A stretch of DNA of 55,130 nt from Comamonadaceae bacterium (lineage in GTDB: Bacteria > Pseudomonadota > Gammaproteobacteria > Burkholderiales > Burkholderiaceae_C). Positions 1 to 9,251 of the stretch are shown here, in pieces. Each line of letters begins with the position of its first letter. The stretch's first letter is position 1. The notes below the pieces were generated by a model. It searched no databases. It had not been told where the DNA came from and saw nothing but the letters and a program-made list of their open reading frames with translations. The DNA is taken from positions 1 to 55,130 of the forward strand of contig CANFLU010000013.1 in assembly GCA_947447975.1 (NCBI GenBank), in the 5' to 3' direction. The translations under genes and the position numbers were made by a program.

Positions 1-1539
1 GGAAAAATCGAAGTGCTGTGCCAGGAGCTGACGGTCCTCAATCCTTCGGTGACGCCGCCCTTTCAGATCGACGAGGACAATTTGTCCGAGACAACACGTT
101 TGACGCACCGCGTGCTGGACCTACGCCGGCCCTATATGCAAAACAATCTGATGCTGCGTTACCGGGTGTCGATGGAAGTGCGTAAATTTCTGGACGCCAA
201 TGGTTTTGTGGATATCGAAACCCCCATGCTGACCAAGAGTACGCCCGAAGGTGCGCGCGACTACTTGGTGCCCAGCCGCGTGCATGAAGGGCAATTTTTT
301 GCGCTGCCACAATCGCCCCAGTTGTTCAAGCAATTACTGATGGTGGCTGGATTTGACCGCTACTACCAGATCACCAAGTGCTTTCGCGACGAAGATCTGC
401 GTGCGGACCGCCAGCCCGAATTTACGCAAATTGATATCGAAACCTCCTTCCTCGGGGAGGAAGAAATTCGCGACATGTTCCAAGGCATGATTGCGACGGT
501 ATTTAAAAACACCATCGGTGTGGACCTGGGCACGTTCCCGGTTATGAGCTATGCCGATGCGATGCATATTTACGGCTCGGACAAGCCCGATTTGCGGGTG
601 AAGTTGCAATTTACCGAGATGACCGACGTCATGAAAGACGTGGACTTCAAGGTGTTTTCAAGCGCTGCAACGATGCATGGCGGTCGCGTGGTCGCCTTGC
701 GCGTGCCCGGTGGCTCGGTCGAGGGCGGCGGCATAAGCCGTGGCGAGATTGACGCTTATACCGAGTTCGTCAAAATTTACGGCGCCAAAGGTCTGGCCTA
801 TATCCGGGTGAACGAAGTGGCGAAGGGCCGTGATGGTCTGCAAAGTCCTATTGTTAAAAACATCCATGATGCGGCGCTCGCCCAGTTGCTAGAGCGCACG
901 GGCGCACAAGACGGTGACTTGATTTTCTTTGGCGCCGACAAAGCCAAGATCGTGAACGATGCCATCGGCGCTTTGCGTCTCAAGATCGGGCACAGCGATT
1001 TCGGCAAAAAGCAGGGCTTGTTCGAGAAAGGCTGGGCGCCACTGTGGGTGGTGGACTTCCCGATGTTCGAGTTCGACGAGGAAGCCCAACGCTATACCGC
1101 TACCCACCACCCCTTTACGGCGCCCAAAGATGGCCATGAGGACTGGATGGTGACCGCCCCCGAAAAGTGCATTTCCAAGGGCTATGACATGGTCTTGAAC
1201 GGTTGGGAAATGGGGGGTGGCTCGGTGCGTATCCACCGTGCCGATGTACAGCAAAAGGTGTTTGACGCGCTCAAAATCACGCCTGAAGAAGCGCAACTCA
1301 AATTCGGCTTCCTGCTCGATGCCCTGCAATATGGCGCCCCTCCGCACGGCGGACTGGCCTTTGGTTTGGATCGCATCATCACCTTGATGACCGGCGCCGA
1401 ATCGATACGCGACGTCATTGCCTTTCCCAAAACCCAGCGTGCCCAGTGCCTGCTGACCCATGCGCCCAGTCCTGTGGATGAAAAGCAGTTGCGCGAATTA
1501 CACATTCGCCTGCGCAACCTGGACGCAGTGAAAGCCTAA
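1..1539 (+). CDS. aspS: Aspartate--tRNA ligase (AspRS), 5' partial
   Basis: Class II aminoacyl-tRNA synthetase that charges tRNA with aspartate in the cytoplasm. The reading frame is open from base 1 (G-K-I-E-V-L...), so the N-terminal anticodon-binding OB-fold is cut by the window edge; about 512 of the usual ~600 residues remain. Class II motif 2 is seen as [17 protein letters not shown], the bacterial GAD-type insertion lies in the middle, and motif 3 appears as GLAFGLDRI near the C terminus. The internal GTG at 13 is not the true start. Whether the enzyme is discriminating or non-discriminating (tRNA-Asn) cannot be read from this fragment. Confidence 0.97.
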   Translation, partial: GKIEVLCQELTVLNPSVTPPFQIDEDNLSETTRLTHRVLDLRRPYMQNNLMLRYRVSMEVRKFLDANGFVDIETPMLTKSTPEGARDYLVPSRVHEGQFFALPQSPQLFKQLLMVAGFDRYYQITKCFRDEDLRADRQPEFTQIDIETSFLGEEEIRDMFQGMIATVFKNTIGVDLGTFPVMSYADAMHIYGSDKPDLRVKLQFTEMTDVMKDVDFKVFSSAATMHGGRVVALRVPGGSVEGGGISRGEIDAYTEFVKIYGAKGLAYIRVNEVAKGRDGLQSPIVKNIHDAALAQLLERTGAQDGDLIFFGADKAKIVNDAIGALRLKIGHSDFGKKQGLFEKGWAPLWVVDFPMFEFDEEAQRYTATHHPFTAPKDGHEDWMVTAPEKCISKGYDMVLNGWEMGGGSVRIHRADVQQKVFDALKITPEEAQLKFGFLLDALQYGAPPHGGLAFGLDRIITLMTGAESIRDVIAFPKTQRAQCLLTHAPSPVDEKQLRELHIRLRNLDAVKA

Positions 1540-1563
1540 AACGGTGGCGCCCAGCGCTTGGCT

Positions 1564-2172
1564 TTAGACGCCCATGACGCGCCGGTAAGCTAGGCGGGTG
1601 GGCGCAGACACCGCGTCGAGCAATTGGGTGTGGCTGGTTTGGTGGCGCGCTAGCATGCGCGCCGAGGCCACCCAGCGTGACTTGCAAAACCAATGGCAGC
1701 TGTGCTGCATCAGCAGCAATTCGGCGGTTAAGCTAAAGGCCCGGTCGCGCGCAGACAGACCTGCTGCATTGCCCATCACGCGGCTGATGCCCTCGCCATG
1801 AATGCGCAAGATGTCGTGCAAGCTAAAGGTGGCAGCGGGCAGCCAACGCGTGGCCAGCGGCAAACTCAAGGGCAGGGTGCTGGCACGTAGGCGGCGCGGA
1901 TCAGCTTCTGCCGCCAAGTCCGCCAGCAGGCTTTGAAATTGGCCCGCCAGTTGTTCTTCGGTTTGCGCCAGCATGGACCAGATGCTTTGGCGCCGGTCTG
2001 ACTCCTGCTCGCCCATGGCGCGCAAAAACCCATCTACCAGGCTTTGCATCAGGTTCTCAATTTGGTAGCGCCGCAGGAACCTGCCCAGTATCAGCACACG
2101 GCGACGCTGCTCTAGCGCGTTGCGCATTTGCAGGCTGAAGGCGAGTACTGCGAAAAAGACCAGAACGTTCAT
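1564..2172 (-). CDS. Hypothetical protein with N-terminal membrane anchor
   Basis: A 202-residue protein that I do not recognise. The start chosen is the ATG at 2172, because the sequence from there begins with a clear hydrophobic helix (NVLVFFAVLAFSLQ) followed by basic residues; the longer frame up to 2271 adds an unlikely arginine/cysteine-rich tail. The rest is mostly helical, rich in Leu/Arg/Gln, with a His-Cys cluster (QHSCHWFCKSRW) near residue 165. It lies convergent to aspS and divergent from nudB. Inference only: an inner-membrane-anchored cytoplasmic protein. No catalytic motif is seen. Confidence 0.6.
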   Translation of the reverse strand: MNVLVFFAVLAFSLQMRNALEQRRRVLILGRFLRRYQIENLMQSLVDGFLRAMGEQESDRRQSIWSMLAQTEEQLAGQFQSLLADLAAEADPRRLRASTLPLSLPLATRWLPAATFSLHDILRIHGEGISRVMGNAAGLSARDRAFSLTAELLLMQHSCHWFCKSRWVASARMLARHQTSHTQLLDAVSAPTRLAYRRVMGV

Positions 2173-2297
2173 GGTGGTGCGGTGCCTTGCATGGCACGCA
2201 TTCTTGGGGATGCAGCGCAAGTGTAGCGACAGGATCCGCCTGTGCCGGGCCTGAGCCCATACGGCAGGCACAATGCGAGCTTACGCCACCATCGCTT

Positions 2298-2774
2298 ATG
2301 CGCTTCGCCTTGAAAATTCCCCAATCCGTGCTGGTGGTGATCTATACGCCGTCCTTACAGGTCTTGCTGATCCGCCGCGCCGAGCCCGACCCGGCGACAC
2401 CGGCTTTGTGGCAGTCGGTAACGGGCAGCAAAGACCATGCGGACGAATCGTTTGAAGACACTGCGGTGCGTGAGGTGCGTGAAGAAACAGGCATTGATTG
2501 CGGTCCGGGTTCCCCCTTGCATCCCAATTTGCGCGATTGGACGCTGGAAAATGTCTATCCCATTTACCCGCGCTGGCTGCACCGTTATGCGCCAGGGGTG
2601 GTCTCTAACACTGAGCATGTGTTTGGTTTGCAAGTGCCGCACCCGACGGCGGTGCAACTGGACCCGCGTGAGCACACCGCTTTTCAGTGGCTCCCCTTTG
2701 CAGAGGCCGCAGCGCTGTGTTTTTCGCCTTCTAACGCGCAAGCCTGCTTGCTGCTGCCCCGTTATGCAACTTAA
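2298..2774 (+). CDS. nudB: Dihydroneopterin triphosphate diphosphatase (Nudix)
   Basis: Nudix hydrolase of 158 aa that removes pyrophosphate from dihydroneopterin triphosphate in folate synthesis. The Nudix box is visible (TGSKDHADESF...REVREETGI), with the REVREE metal-binding core intact and one residue more than the textbook spacing before it. The ATG at 2298 gives the normal NudB N terminus (MRFALKIPQSVLVVIYT). Its stop lies just before the next gene, suggesting co-transcription. folE, for the preceding pathway step, lies 2 kb downstream on the same strand, which supports the pterin assignment. Confidence 0.88.
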   Translation: MRFALKIPQSVLVVIYTPSLQVLLIRRAEPDPATPALWQSVTGSKDHADESFEDTAVREVREETGIDCGPGSPLHPNLRDWTLENVYPIYPRWLHRYAPGVVSNTEHVFGLQVPHPTAVQLDPREHTAFQWLPFAEAAALCFSPSNAQACLLLPRYAT

Positions 2775-2784
2775 GAGCGCGACG

Positions 2785-3534
2785 ATGCCCGCGGTTTTTC
2801 GCGTCGTCAGCTACAACATCCACAAAGGCGTACGCGGCCTGGGACCTGCGCGTCGCTTGGAAATTCACAACCTGCGCCAGGCGATTGCGCGCTTGGACGC
2901 GGATCTGGTCTGCTTACAAGAAGTGCGCAAACTGAACCGGCGCGAGGAGCAGTTTTTCACCCATTGGCCTGCGCAGGGCCAAGCCGACTTTCTGGCGCCC
3001 CAGGGCCATACGGCGGTGTACCGCAGTAATGCCGTCACGCGACATGGGGAGCATGGCAATGCCTTGCTATCGCGTTGGCCGGTACTGGCGCACCAGCATG
3101 CCGACATGTCGGACCACCGCTTTGAACAACGCGGACTATTGCATGGCGAGCTGGAGGTGCGCGGTCTGCGTGTGCATGTGCTGGTATTGCATCTGGGCTT
3201 GATGCGCGGCGGGCGCATGCGCCAGTTGCAGCAGGTCTGCGATTACGTGCGCACAGACATCGCGCCTGAGGCGCCGGTCATTGTGGCCGGTGACTTCAAC
3301 GAGTGGAACGCCAGCGTCCGCAAGGTCTTGGGCGACGTGGGCCTGGAGGCGCCCGCGCACCACCATCTGCCCACATTTCCTTCGGCCTTGCCCTTGCTGG
3401 CCTTGGACCATATTTACACCCGCGGCCTGCAGCGCTTGCGCCAGCATGTGCCCCACGGGCTGCCTTGGGTACGCATGTCCGACCATTTGCCTATCGTGGC
3501 AGAGTTTGTGCTGCCGGGCGCAGGAATGCCATGA
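2785..3534 (+). CDS. Endonuclease/exonuclease/phosphatase family protein (YbhP-like)
   Basis: A 249-aa member of the EEP (DNase I-like) fold. The family metal and catalytic motifs are seen in order: YNIHKG, CLQEV, GDFNEW and the C-terminal SDHLPI. It overlaps the next gene by ATGA and pairs with a cardiolipin synthase, the same arrangement as ybhP-clsB in Escherichia coli, so a phospholipid or phosphodiester role is as plausible as a DNase role. The start could also be the ATG at 2764, overlapping nudB; 2785 was preferred because an AAGAG stretch precedes it at a reasonable distance. The substrate is unknown. Confidence 0.85.
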   Translation: MPAVFRVVSYNIHKGVRGLGPARRLEIHNLRQAIARLDADLVCLQEVRKLNRREEQFFTHWPAQGQADFLAPQGHTAVYRSNAVTRHGEHGNALLSRWPVLAHQHADMSDHRFEQRGLLHGELEVRGLRVHVLVLHLGLMRGGRMRQLQQVCDYVRTDIAPEAPVIVAGDFNEWNASVRKVLGDVGLEAPAHHHLPTFPSALPLLALDHIYTRGLQRLRQHVPHGLPWVRMSDHLPIVAEFVLPGAGMP

Positions 3535-4745
3535 CCACAGTGCATTTACACGCAAGCCATAGGCTGCATTTGCTGCAGGGCGCAAAGGAGTTGTTCGAGG
3601 CTATGGTGCACGCCATCGAGCACAGCAAGCATGAGGTGCGTCTGGAAAGCTATATCTTTGCGTTTGACGCACAGGGCCTCGCGGTGGCAGCGTCGCTCGA
3701 GCGTGCGGCGCTGCGCGGCGTGCAAGTTTATTTGGTGGTCGATGGCATCGGCACGCCGCCGTTGCCCCCGCTATGGACGGCGCGTTTTGACGCTGCCGGG
3801 GTGCATTGGCACCGTTTTTCGCCTTTAGGCTGGCTGGGCATATTGTTCCCGGTGCGTTGGCGCCGCCTGCACCGCAAGCTATGCGTGGTCGACGGGCACG
3901 TAGCCTTTTGCGGCGGCATCAACGTGATGGATGATTTTCATGATTTACGTCTGGGCACATTAGATTCTGCGCGCTTAGACTTTGCAGTGCAGGTACACGG
4001 CCCACTGGTGATCGACGCGCAGGCACTGATGCAGCGCTTTTGGTCCCGTCTGGACTTCGCCCATGGTTTGGAATCGCGCCAGTGGTCCAAAACGCGCAGG
4101 CAATTGCAAACCGCGATGCGGCCGCCGCCCGCCCCTATGCAAGCCCCTGCACCACAGGATACGCAAGCAAAGATACCCGCTGCGCTGGTGCTACGCGACA
4201 ACCTGCGTAACCGCAGTCGCATCGAACGAACGTACCGGCAGGCCATAGGCCAGGCCCACCATGAAGTGTTGATTGCCAATGCCTATTTCATGCCCGGACG
4301 TAAGTTGCGCCGCGCGCTGGAGCATGCGGCGCAGCGCGGTGTGCGCGTCGTGTTGTTGTTGCAAGGCCGCTATGAGTATTTCATGCAGTTCCACGGCGCA
4401 CGCGCCGTCTACGGCAGTTTGCTGGCAGCGGGTGTAGAAATTCACGAGTACCAGGGCGGTTTGCTGCACGCCAAAGTGGCGGTGGTCGATAGTGTGTGGG
4501 CGACGGTGGGCTCGTCTAATTTGGAGCCATTAAGCCTGTTATTGGCACGCGAAGCCAACGTGGTGCTGCGCGATGCCTCCTTCGCCCAGCTGCTGCGACA
4601 GCGCCTAAGTACGGCGATTGCGCAGCAATCGGTGCAAATGGACCCGTTGCGCTATGCGCAGCGCGGGCGCTGGCAGCGCGCGCTCGATCTGCTCGCGCTG
4701 GCCATCATGCGCCTGGGTTTGTTTGTCGTGGGCCGTCGCTATTGA
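3531..4745 (+). CDS. clsB: Cardiolipin synthase B-like phospholipase D protein
   Basis: A 404-aa phospholipase D superfamily protein expected to join phosphatidyl groups into cardiolipin at the inner membrane. Both HKD catalytic motifs are present: HRKLCVVDG near residue 115 and HAKVAVVDS near residue 320, each followed by the usual Gly-Asn (GGIN, GSSN). There is no long N-terminal transmembrane pair, which fits the ClsB (YbhO) branch rather than ClsA. A Pro/Ala-rich linker (~residues 200-220) separates the halves. Translation is probably coupled to the preceding gene through ATGA. Confidence 0.88.
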   Translation: MTTVHLHASHRLHLLQGAKELFEAMVHAIEHSKHEVRLESYIFAFDAQGLAVAASLERAALRGVQVYLVVDGIGTPPLPPLWTARFDAAGVHWHRFSPLGWLGILFPVRWRRLHRKLCVVDGHVAFCGGINVMDDFHDLRLGTLDSARLDFAVQVHGPLVIDAQALMQRFWSRLDFAHGLESRQWSKTRRQLQTAMRPPPAPMQAPAPQDTQAKIPAALVLRDNLRNRSRIERTYRQAIGQAHHEVLIANAYFMPGRKLRRALEHAAQRGVRVVLLLQGRYEYFMQFHGARAVYGSLLAAGVEIHEYQGGLLHAKVAVVDSVWATVGSSNLEPLSLLLAREANVVLRDASFAQLLRQRLSTAIAQQSVQMDPLRYAQRGRWQRALDLLALAIMRLGLFVVGRRY

Positions 4746-4859
4746 GCCCTGCCACAGAGGGGCCAATCCCGCGCAGACCGCGCGTGCTTTGCGCACGGGC
4801 CTCGGTACGATAAGAAAACGCTGGTAATATGGTTTGTTAGCCATCATCAGTACAGCGCC

Positions 4860-5561
4860 ATGAATCCACCTGACGAGGACGTTGGAACCCCGGTTTCCGT
4901 CAAAATCCGCGAGCGCATACAGGCCGCACGCAAGCGTTTTAACGCGAACGACAACATTGCCGAATTCATCGCCCCCGGCGAGCTCGAAGCCTTGCTTGAC
5001 GAGGTGGAGGGCAAAATGCGCGGCGTGCTGGGCAGTCTGGTGATTGATACCGAAAACGACCACAACACCGCCAACACCGCACGCCGGGTGGCCAAGATGT
5101 ACCTCAATGAAGTGTTCCGGGGCCGCTATGTCGCGGCGCCTGCGATCACCGAATTCCCCAATGCGGAACACCTCAATGAGCTGATGATCGTGGGCCCTAT
5201 CACGGTGCGCAGCGCCTGCAGCCACCATTTTTGCCCGGTCATTGGCAATATTTGGATCGGCGTTGTGCCCAACGAACACACCAACGTCATTGGCCTGAGC
5301 AAGTACGCGCGCCTGGCCGAGTGGGTGATGGGAAGGCCCCAAATCCAAGAAGAAGCGGTGGTCCAACTGGCGGACCTGATCCAGGAAAAAACCCAACCCG
5401 ATGGGCTGGCCATTGTGATGGAGGCCAGCCACTTCTGCATGTCTTGGCGCGGGGTCAAAGACATGGACAGCAAGATGATTAACTCTGTCATGCGTGGCGT
5501 ATTTTTGAAAGACCCGAATTTGCGCCGCGAGTTTTTGTCTCTCATCCCCAAGAAAGTCTAA
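4860..5561 (+). CDS. folE: GTP cyclohydrolase I
   Basis: A 233-aa enzyme converting GTP to 7,8-dihydroneopterin triphosphate, the entry step of folate and pterin synthesis. The zinc-binding Cys-His motif is seen as SACSHHFCPV (~residue 120), and the second zinc cysteine in HFCMSWRGVKD near the C terminus. The first ~25 residues are a variable leader before the conserved IRERIQAARKRF helix. The C-terminal part (MSWRGVKDMDSKM) differs from the classical MMSRGV form of E. coli, so this may be a divergent FolE subtype. It is followed after only 3 nt by a BLUF gene. Confidence 0.93.
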   Translation: MNPPDEDVGTPVSVKIRERIQAARKRFNANDNIAEFIAPGELEALLDEVEGKMRGVLGSLVIDTENDHNTANTARRVAKMYLNEVFRGRYVAAPAITEFPNAEHLNELMIVGPITVRSACSHHFCPVIGNIWIGVVPNEHTNVIGLSKYARLAEWVMGRPQIQEEAVVQLADLIQEKTQPDGLAIVMEASHFCMSWRGVKDMDSKMINSVMRGVFLKDPNLRREFLSLIPKKV

Positions 5562-5564
5562 ACC

Positions 5565-5987
5565 ATGTTGGTCCGTTTGCTTTATGCCAGTCGTGCTGTC
5601 GATGCCGCCACTGCCGAGATTGATTCCATTCTTGCCCAATCGCGCCAAGGCAATCCTGGCCTGGGTATCACCGGTATTCTTTGCTATGGTGGTGGCATAT
5701 TTTTGCAAGCCATTGAAGGCGGGCGCAATGCGGTCAGCGAGTTGTACGGCCACATCCAGCGCGACCCGCGCCATAAAGATGTGATCTTGCTGCATTACGA
5801 AGAAATCAGCGAGCGGCGCTTTAGTGGCTGGACCATGGGCCAGGTCAATATGTCCAAAATCAACGCCAGCATCTTGCTCAAGTACGCTGAAAAGCCCGAG
5901 CTTGATCCGTACAGCGTATCGGGCAAAGTGTCGCTGGCCTTGCTAGAAGAACTGATGGCCACTGCGTCCATCATGGGCCGGGCCTAA
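5565..5987 (+). CDS. BLUF-domain blue-light sensor protein
   Basis: A 140-aa short BLUF protein that would bind FAD and sense blue light. The residues known to matter in BLUF domains are all present: Tyr7 (LLYASRA), Asn30 (GNPGLGITG), Gln48 (IFLQAIEG), and Trp89/Met91 (FSGWTMG). After the domain there is only a short helical C-terminal tail (~residues 105-140) and no fused output domain, so it probably signals by protein contact. It lies 3 nt after the folE stop and is almost certainly co-transcribed with it, an unusual partner for a photoreceptor. The output partner is unknown. Confidence 0.93.
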   Translation: MLVRLLYASRAVDAATAEIDSILAQSRQGNPGLGITGILCYGGGIFLQAIEGGRNAVSELYGHIQRDPRHKDVILLHYEEISERRFSGWTMGQVNMSKINASILLKYAEKPELDPYSVSGKVSLALLEELMATASIMGRA

Positions 5988-6005
5988 TCGGCGCAGCCAT
6001 TGCCC

Positions 6006-6833
6006 ATGGCCTTGCTGCTGGGTTGCGATTTTTCTAGCAGTCCGGGGCCGCGCAAGCACATCGTCATCGCTTGGGGGCATAGCGACGGCTCCCGGTTGCG
6101 CTTAGACAGCCTGGAGCGCTTGCAAAGCTTGGACGCGTTTACCGCCGCATTACAGTCCCACCCGTCTTGGCTTGGGGGTTTTGATTTGCCTTTCGGCCTA
6201 CCGCGTGAACTCGTGGAACACCTGTCCTGGCCCACGCGCTGGGAGGACTGTATAGCGCATTACGCCGCCATGCCCCGGCCCAAGATTCGTGATCTATTCG
6301 CTGCCTTTTGTGACAGCCGACCTGCAGGCGCCAAGTTTGCACACCGCGCCACCGATGGCCCGGCCGGCTCCAGCCCCTCCATGAAATGGGTCAATCCGCC
6401 AGTGGCCTATATGCTGCACGCGGGCGTGCCCGCCATTCTGGCGGCGGGCGCGTATTTTCCCGGCTTGCAAACGCCCGATAGCCAGGGGCCGCGCATTGCC
6501 CTAGAGGCCTATCCGGGTATGCTGGCGCGCGAGGTGCTGGGTGCGCAAAGTTATAAAAGTGATGACAAAGCCAAACAGACTCCCGAGCGCCTGATTGCCC
6601 GCAAAGATCTCATCAACGCCTTGGAGTTGGGACAGACGCGCTGGGGCACACGACTCAAGCTCAGCCACGCGCAACGCGATGCGCTGGCGCAGGATGCCAG
6701 TGGTGATGCCCTGGATGCCGTGTTGTGCCTGGTGCAAGCCGCATGGGCGCAAGCGGCCCATGCCCAGGGCGATGTGCGATATGGTTTGCCCCCAGCCATG
6801 GACCCGTTGGAAGGTTGGATATTGGGTGCTTAG
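6006..6833 (+). CDS. DUF429 domain protein
   Basis: A 275-aa protein of the DUF429 family (predicted RNase H-like fold, function unknown). The start GCDFSSSPG with its conserved Asp, the internal GGFDLPFGLP and IALEAYPGML motifs, and the C-terminal DASGDALDAVLCLVQAAW helix fit the family. ATG at 6006 was chosen over an in-frame TTG at 6000. It follows the BLUF gene by 18 nt and may belong to the same transcript. Structural family knowledge suggests a nucleic-acid-related role, but nothing here proves an activity. Confidence 0.8.
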   Translation: MALLLGCDFSSSPGPRKHIVIAWGHSDGSRLRLDSLERLQSLDAFTAALQSHPSWLGGFDLPFGLPRELVEHLSWPTRWEDCIAHYAAMPRPKIRDLFAAFCDSRPAGAKFAHRATDGPAGSSPSMKWVNPPVAYMLHAGVPAILAAGAYFPGLQTPDSQGPRIALEAYPGMLAREVLGAQSYKSDDKAKQTPERLIARKDLINALELGQTRWGTRLKLSHAQRDALAQDASGDALDAVLCLVQAAWAQAAHAQGDVRYGLPPAMDPLEGWILGA

Positions 6834-6866
6834 GTTTTTTCTAAGCGCGCAGCACGCCCTTGGACT

Positions 6867-7634
6867 TTAGTGCCTTTCAGCGCATACCGCACAAGCCGGA
6901 TTTTTTTGTACCCGCAGCCGCGTCCATTCCAGGCTGTGCGCATCGAGCATCAGCAAAAAGCCGCTCAAGGAAGTGCCGGTGTGCGCCAATAATTTAAGCG
7001 CCTCCAGCGCTTGCATCGCGCCGATTACCCCTACCAATGGCGCCAATACGCCCATGGTGGCGCAGCGCGCTTCTTCCGGCGGGGCATCGGGTGCAAACAC
7101 GCAGGCGTAGCAAGGCGCCTTTGCATCGCGCGGGTCATACACCGCAATTTGTCCATCCATGCCGATAGCCGCACCACTGACCAGCGGTACGCGCTGCAGC
7201 ACACAAGCGGCGTTGATGGATTGCCGGGTCTGAAAGTTGTCGCAGCAATCGAGCACCACATCGGCCTGCGCCACGAGATCTTGCAGCAGTTGGGCATCGG
7301 CGCGTGCTTGGAGTGCGTGCACCTGCACTGCCGGATTTAGTCGGGCCAGTGTGTTTTTCGCCGACAGCACTTTCGCTTGCCCGATGCGATCGGTGCTATG
7401 CATGATTTGGCGCTGCAAATTGGTTAGATCGACCGTGTCATCGTCCACTATGGTGATACTGCCCACTCCCGAGCAGGCTAAATACATGGCCGCCGGTGAG
7501 CCCAAACCGCCGGCACCAATAATCAGTGCGCGCGATTGCAGGATGCGACGTTGGCCCTCAACGCCGATGTCGTCCAGCAGCAGATGCCGCGAATAGCGCA
7601 GCAAATCCGAGTCGGGCAGGTCCGGTTCAGTCAC
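6867..7634 (-). CDS. moeB: HesA/MoeB/ThiF family adenylyltransferase
   Basis: A 255-aa E1-like enzyme that adenylates the C-terminal Gly-Gly of a ubiquitin-like sulfur carrier (MoaD or ThiS) for molybdopterin or thiamine synthesis. The nucleotide-binding GAGGLGSP motif is at ~residue 41, the QRQIMH loop follows, and the zinc pairs are CYAC (~175) and CAVC (near the C terminus). No rhodanese domain is fused. Start is GTG at 7634, 9 nt after the ctpA stop, so it is likely co-transcribed with ctpA. Sequence alone does not settle MoeB versus ThiF; MoeB is supported only loosely by the molybdoenzyme genes (xdhA, xdhB) at the far end of the window. Confidence 0.82.
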   Translation of the reverse strand: MTEPDLPDSDLLRYSRHLLLDDIGVEGQRRILQSRALIIGAGGLGSPAAMYLACSGVGSITIVDDDTVDLTNLQRQIMHSTDRIGQAKVLSAKNTLARLNPAVQVHALQARADAQLLQDLVAQADVVLDCCDNFQTRQSINAACVLQRVPLVSGAAIGMDGQIAVYDPRDAKAPCYACVFAPDAPPEEARCATMGVLAPLVGVIGAMQALEALKLLAHTGTSLSGFLLMLDAHSLEWTRLRVQKNPACAVCAERH

Positions 7635-7643
7635 CGGGACGCC

Positions 7644-9080
7644 TCATTCCTCTTTTTTCTCGGCGCTGCGCTCCACTTGCGTTTTGCTGATCAGCACCGG
7701 TTGGCCTTTGAGCTTTTTAAGGGCCTGGCCCAGTTGAAAGTCCTTGTCAGAACCGAACTCCGGGGCGCGGCGCTCGGCCACCGGTTTGCGCGACTCTTCT
7801 TCCAGGCGTTTCATGGCCTCTTCGCGCGCTTTCTCACGTGCCGGGTCTTTCACTTCCTCGCCTTGGCCACTGGCGAGGTGCTTTTCCAAGTCGGCTTCGC
7901 GCGTGCGCAGCGCGGCAAACGGGCTGCCTTCTTCGGTGTCATCGATCATCAGGTCTGGCACGATGCCCTTGGCCTGAATAGAGCGGCCACTGGGCGTGTA
8001 GTAGCGCGAGGTGGTGATCTTCAGACCCGTGTCACCGCTCAATGGACGGAAAGTTTGCACCGAGCCTTTACCAAAAGTTTGTCCACCCATGATGGTGGCG
8101 CGCTTATGGTCTTGCAAGGCGCCAGCCACAATTTCGCTGGCTGAGGCGGAGCCTTCATTGACTAGCACGATCAAGGGAATATTTTTCAACTGCGCCGGCA
8201 GTTTTTTGATGGGGTCAGCGCCCATCCGACCCAAGTAGTCACGCGCGTTGGCGCGCAGGGTTTGCTTGCTTTCCTCGGTCTGACCGTTGGTGCTGACGAC
8301 GGTGACGTTGTCGGGCAGAAACGCCGCGGATATGGCCACCGCTGCGTTCAGGAGGCCACCCGGATCGTTACGTAAATCCAGCACCATGCCTTTGATCTTG
8401 GGGTCTTGCTCATACAGGTCATTGACTTTTTTCACAAAATCATCAACCGTGCGTTCCTGGAACTGGCTCACACGGACCCAGGCATAGCCCGGCTCTATGA
8501 GCTTGCCGCGCACCGACTGTTGTTTGATCTCTTCGCGAATGATGGTGACGGGGAAAGTGCGGTTCTCATCTTTACGAAATATGGTCAGTACCACTTTGGT
8601 GGCCGGTTCGCCACGCATGCGCTTGACCGCTTCATTGAGGCTCAGACCCTTCACGGCAGTGTCGTCGACTTTGACTATCAAGTCGTTGGGCTTGAGGCCG
8701 GCGCGGTCCGCTGGTGAGCCTTCGATAGGCGAGACCACTTTGACCAAACCATCTTCTTGGGTAATTTCGATGCCTACACCAACAAATTTTCCAGTGGTGC
8801 CTTCACGAAATTCTTTGAAGGACTTCTTGTCGAAATAGGTGGAATGCGGATCCAGACTCGAAACCATACCCGTGATAGCGTCGGTGATCAGCTTTTTCTC
8901 ATCGACGGGTTCCACGTAATCGCTTTTGATCAGTCCAAACACTGTGGACAGTTGCTGCAACTCTTCCAAAGGCATGGGCGCCAGCGTGTTGCGAGCCACG
9001 GTTTGCAAAGAAACCGTCGTAAGCGAGCCAGCCAAGGCGCCCAGCATCACCCACCCCGCTATTTTCAATTTTTGACCCAT
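7644..9080 (-). CDS. ctpA: C-terminal processing peptidase, S41 family
   Basis: A 478-aa periplasmic protease that trims C termini of envelope proteins. The N terminus carries a signal-anchor (~residues 5-28). A PDZ domain covers roughly 95-180 (FVGVGIEI...GSPADRAGLKPND). The peptidase region has DLRNDPGG and the Ser-Lys dyad in NEGSASASEI and TFGKGSVQ; by spacing the pair is Ser313 and Lys338. The C-terminal ~80 residues are charged and predicted coiled. The gene precedes moeB with a 9-nt gap and lies downstream of gpmA on the same strand. Confidence 0.95.
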   Translation of the reverse strand: MGQKLKIAGWVMLGALAGSLTTVSLQTVARNTLAPMPLEELQQLSTVFGLIKSDYVEPVDEKKLITDAITGMVSSLDPHSTYFDKKSFKEFREGTTGKFVGVGIEITQEDGLVKVVSPIEGSPADRAGLKPNDLIVKVDDTAVKGLSLNEAVKRMRGEPATKVVLTIFRKDENRTFPVTIIREEIKQQSVRGKLIEPGYAWVRVSQFQERTVDDFVKKVNDLYEQDPKIKGMVLDLRNDPGGLLNAAVAISAAFLPDNVTVVSTNGQTEESKQTLRANARDYLGRMGADPIKKLPAQLKNIPLIVLVNEGSASASEIVAGALQDHKRATIMGGQTFGKGSVQTFRPLSGDTGLKITTSRYYTPSGRSIQAKGIVPDLMIDDTEEGSPFAALRTREADLEKHLASGQGEEVKDPAREKAREEAMKRLEEESRKPVAERRAPEFGSDKDFQLGQALKKLKGQPVLISKTQVERSAEKKEE

Positions 9081-9251
9081 AGTCTTTACCGTTTCCTTGT
9101 GTCCCTATGCCCCGACCGGCCAACCGGCCAGCGACGCTATTGTGCCTTTGAATGCATCAGGCCTCGGGCGTCGGGGCCTCTGCTGGGCCCAGCGGTGCTT
9201 TTAAGCGCTTTTGCCTTGGGCGGCTGCTGCCTGCGCCACTGAGGCTGGCGC

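Noticed and set aside
889..1461. 190-codon minus-strand frame opposite aspS.
   Set aside because: Lies entirely within the conserved aspS coding sequence; no motifs or ribosome-binding site.
7536..8144. Long plus-strand frame opposite ctpA and moeB.
   Set aside because: Shadow of two well-supported minus-strand genes; no family features.
9180..9196. GC-rich palindrome GCTGGGCCCAGC between ctpA and gpmA.
   Set aside because: No T-tract on the strand being transcribed and no loop; not enough for a terminator call.
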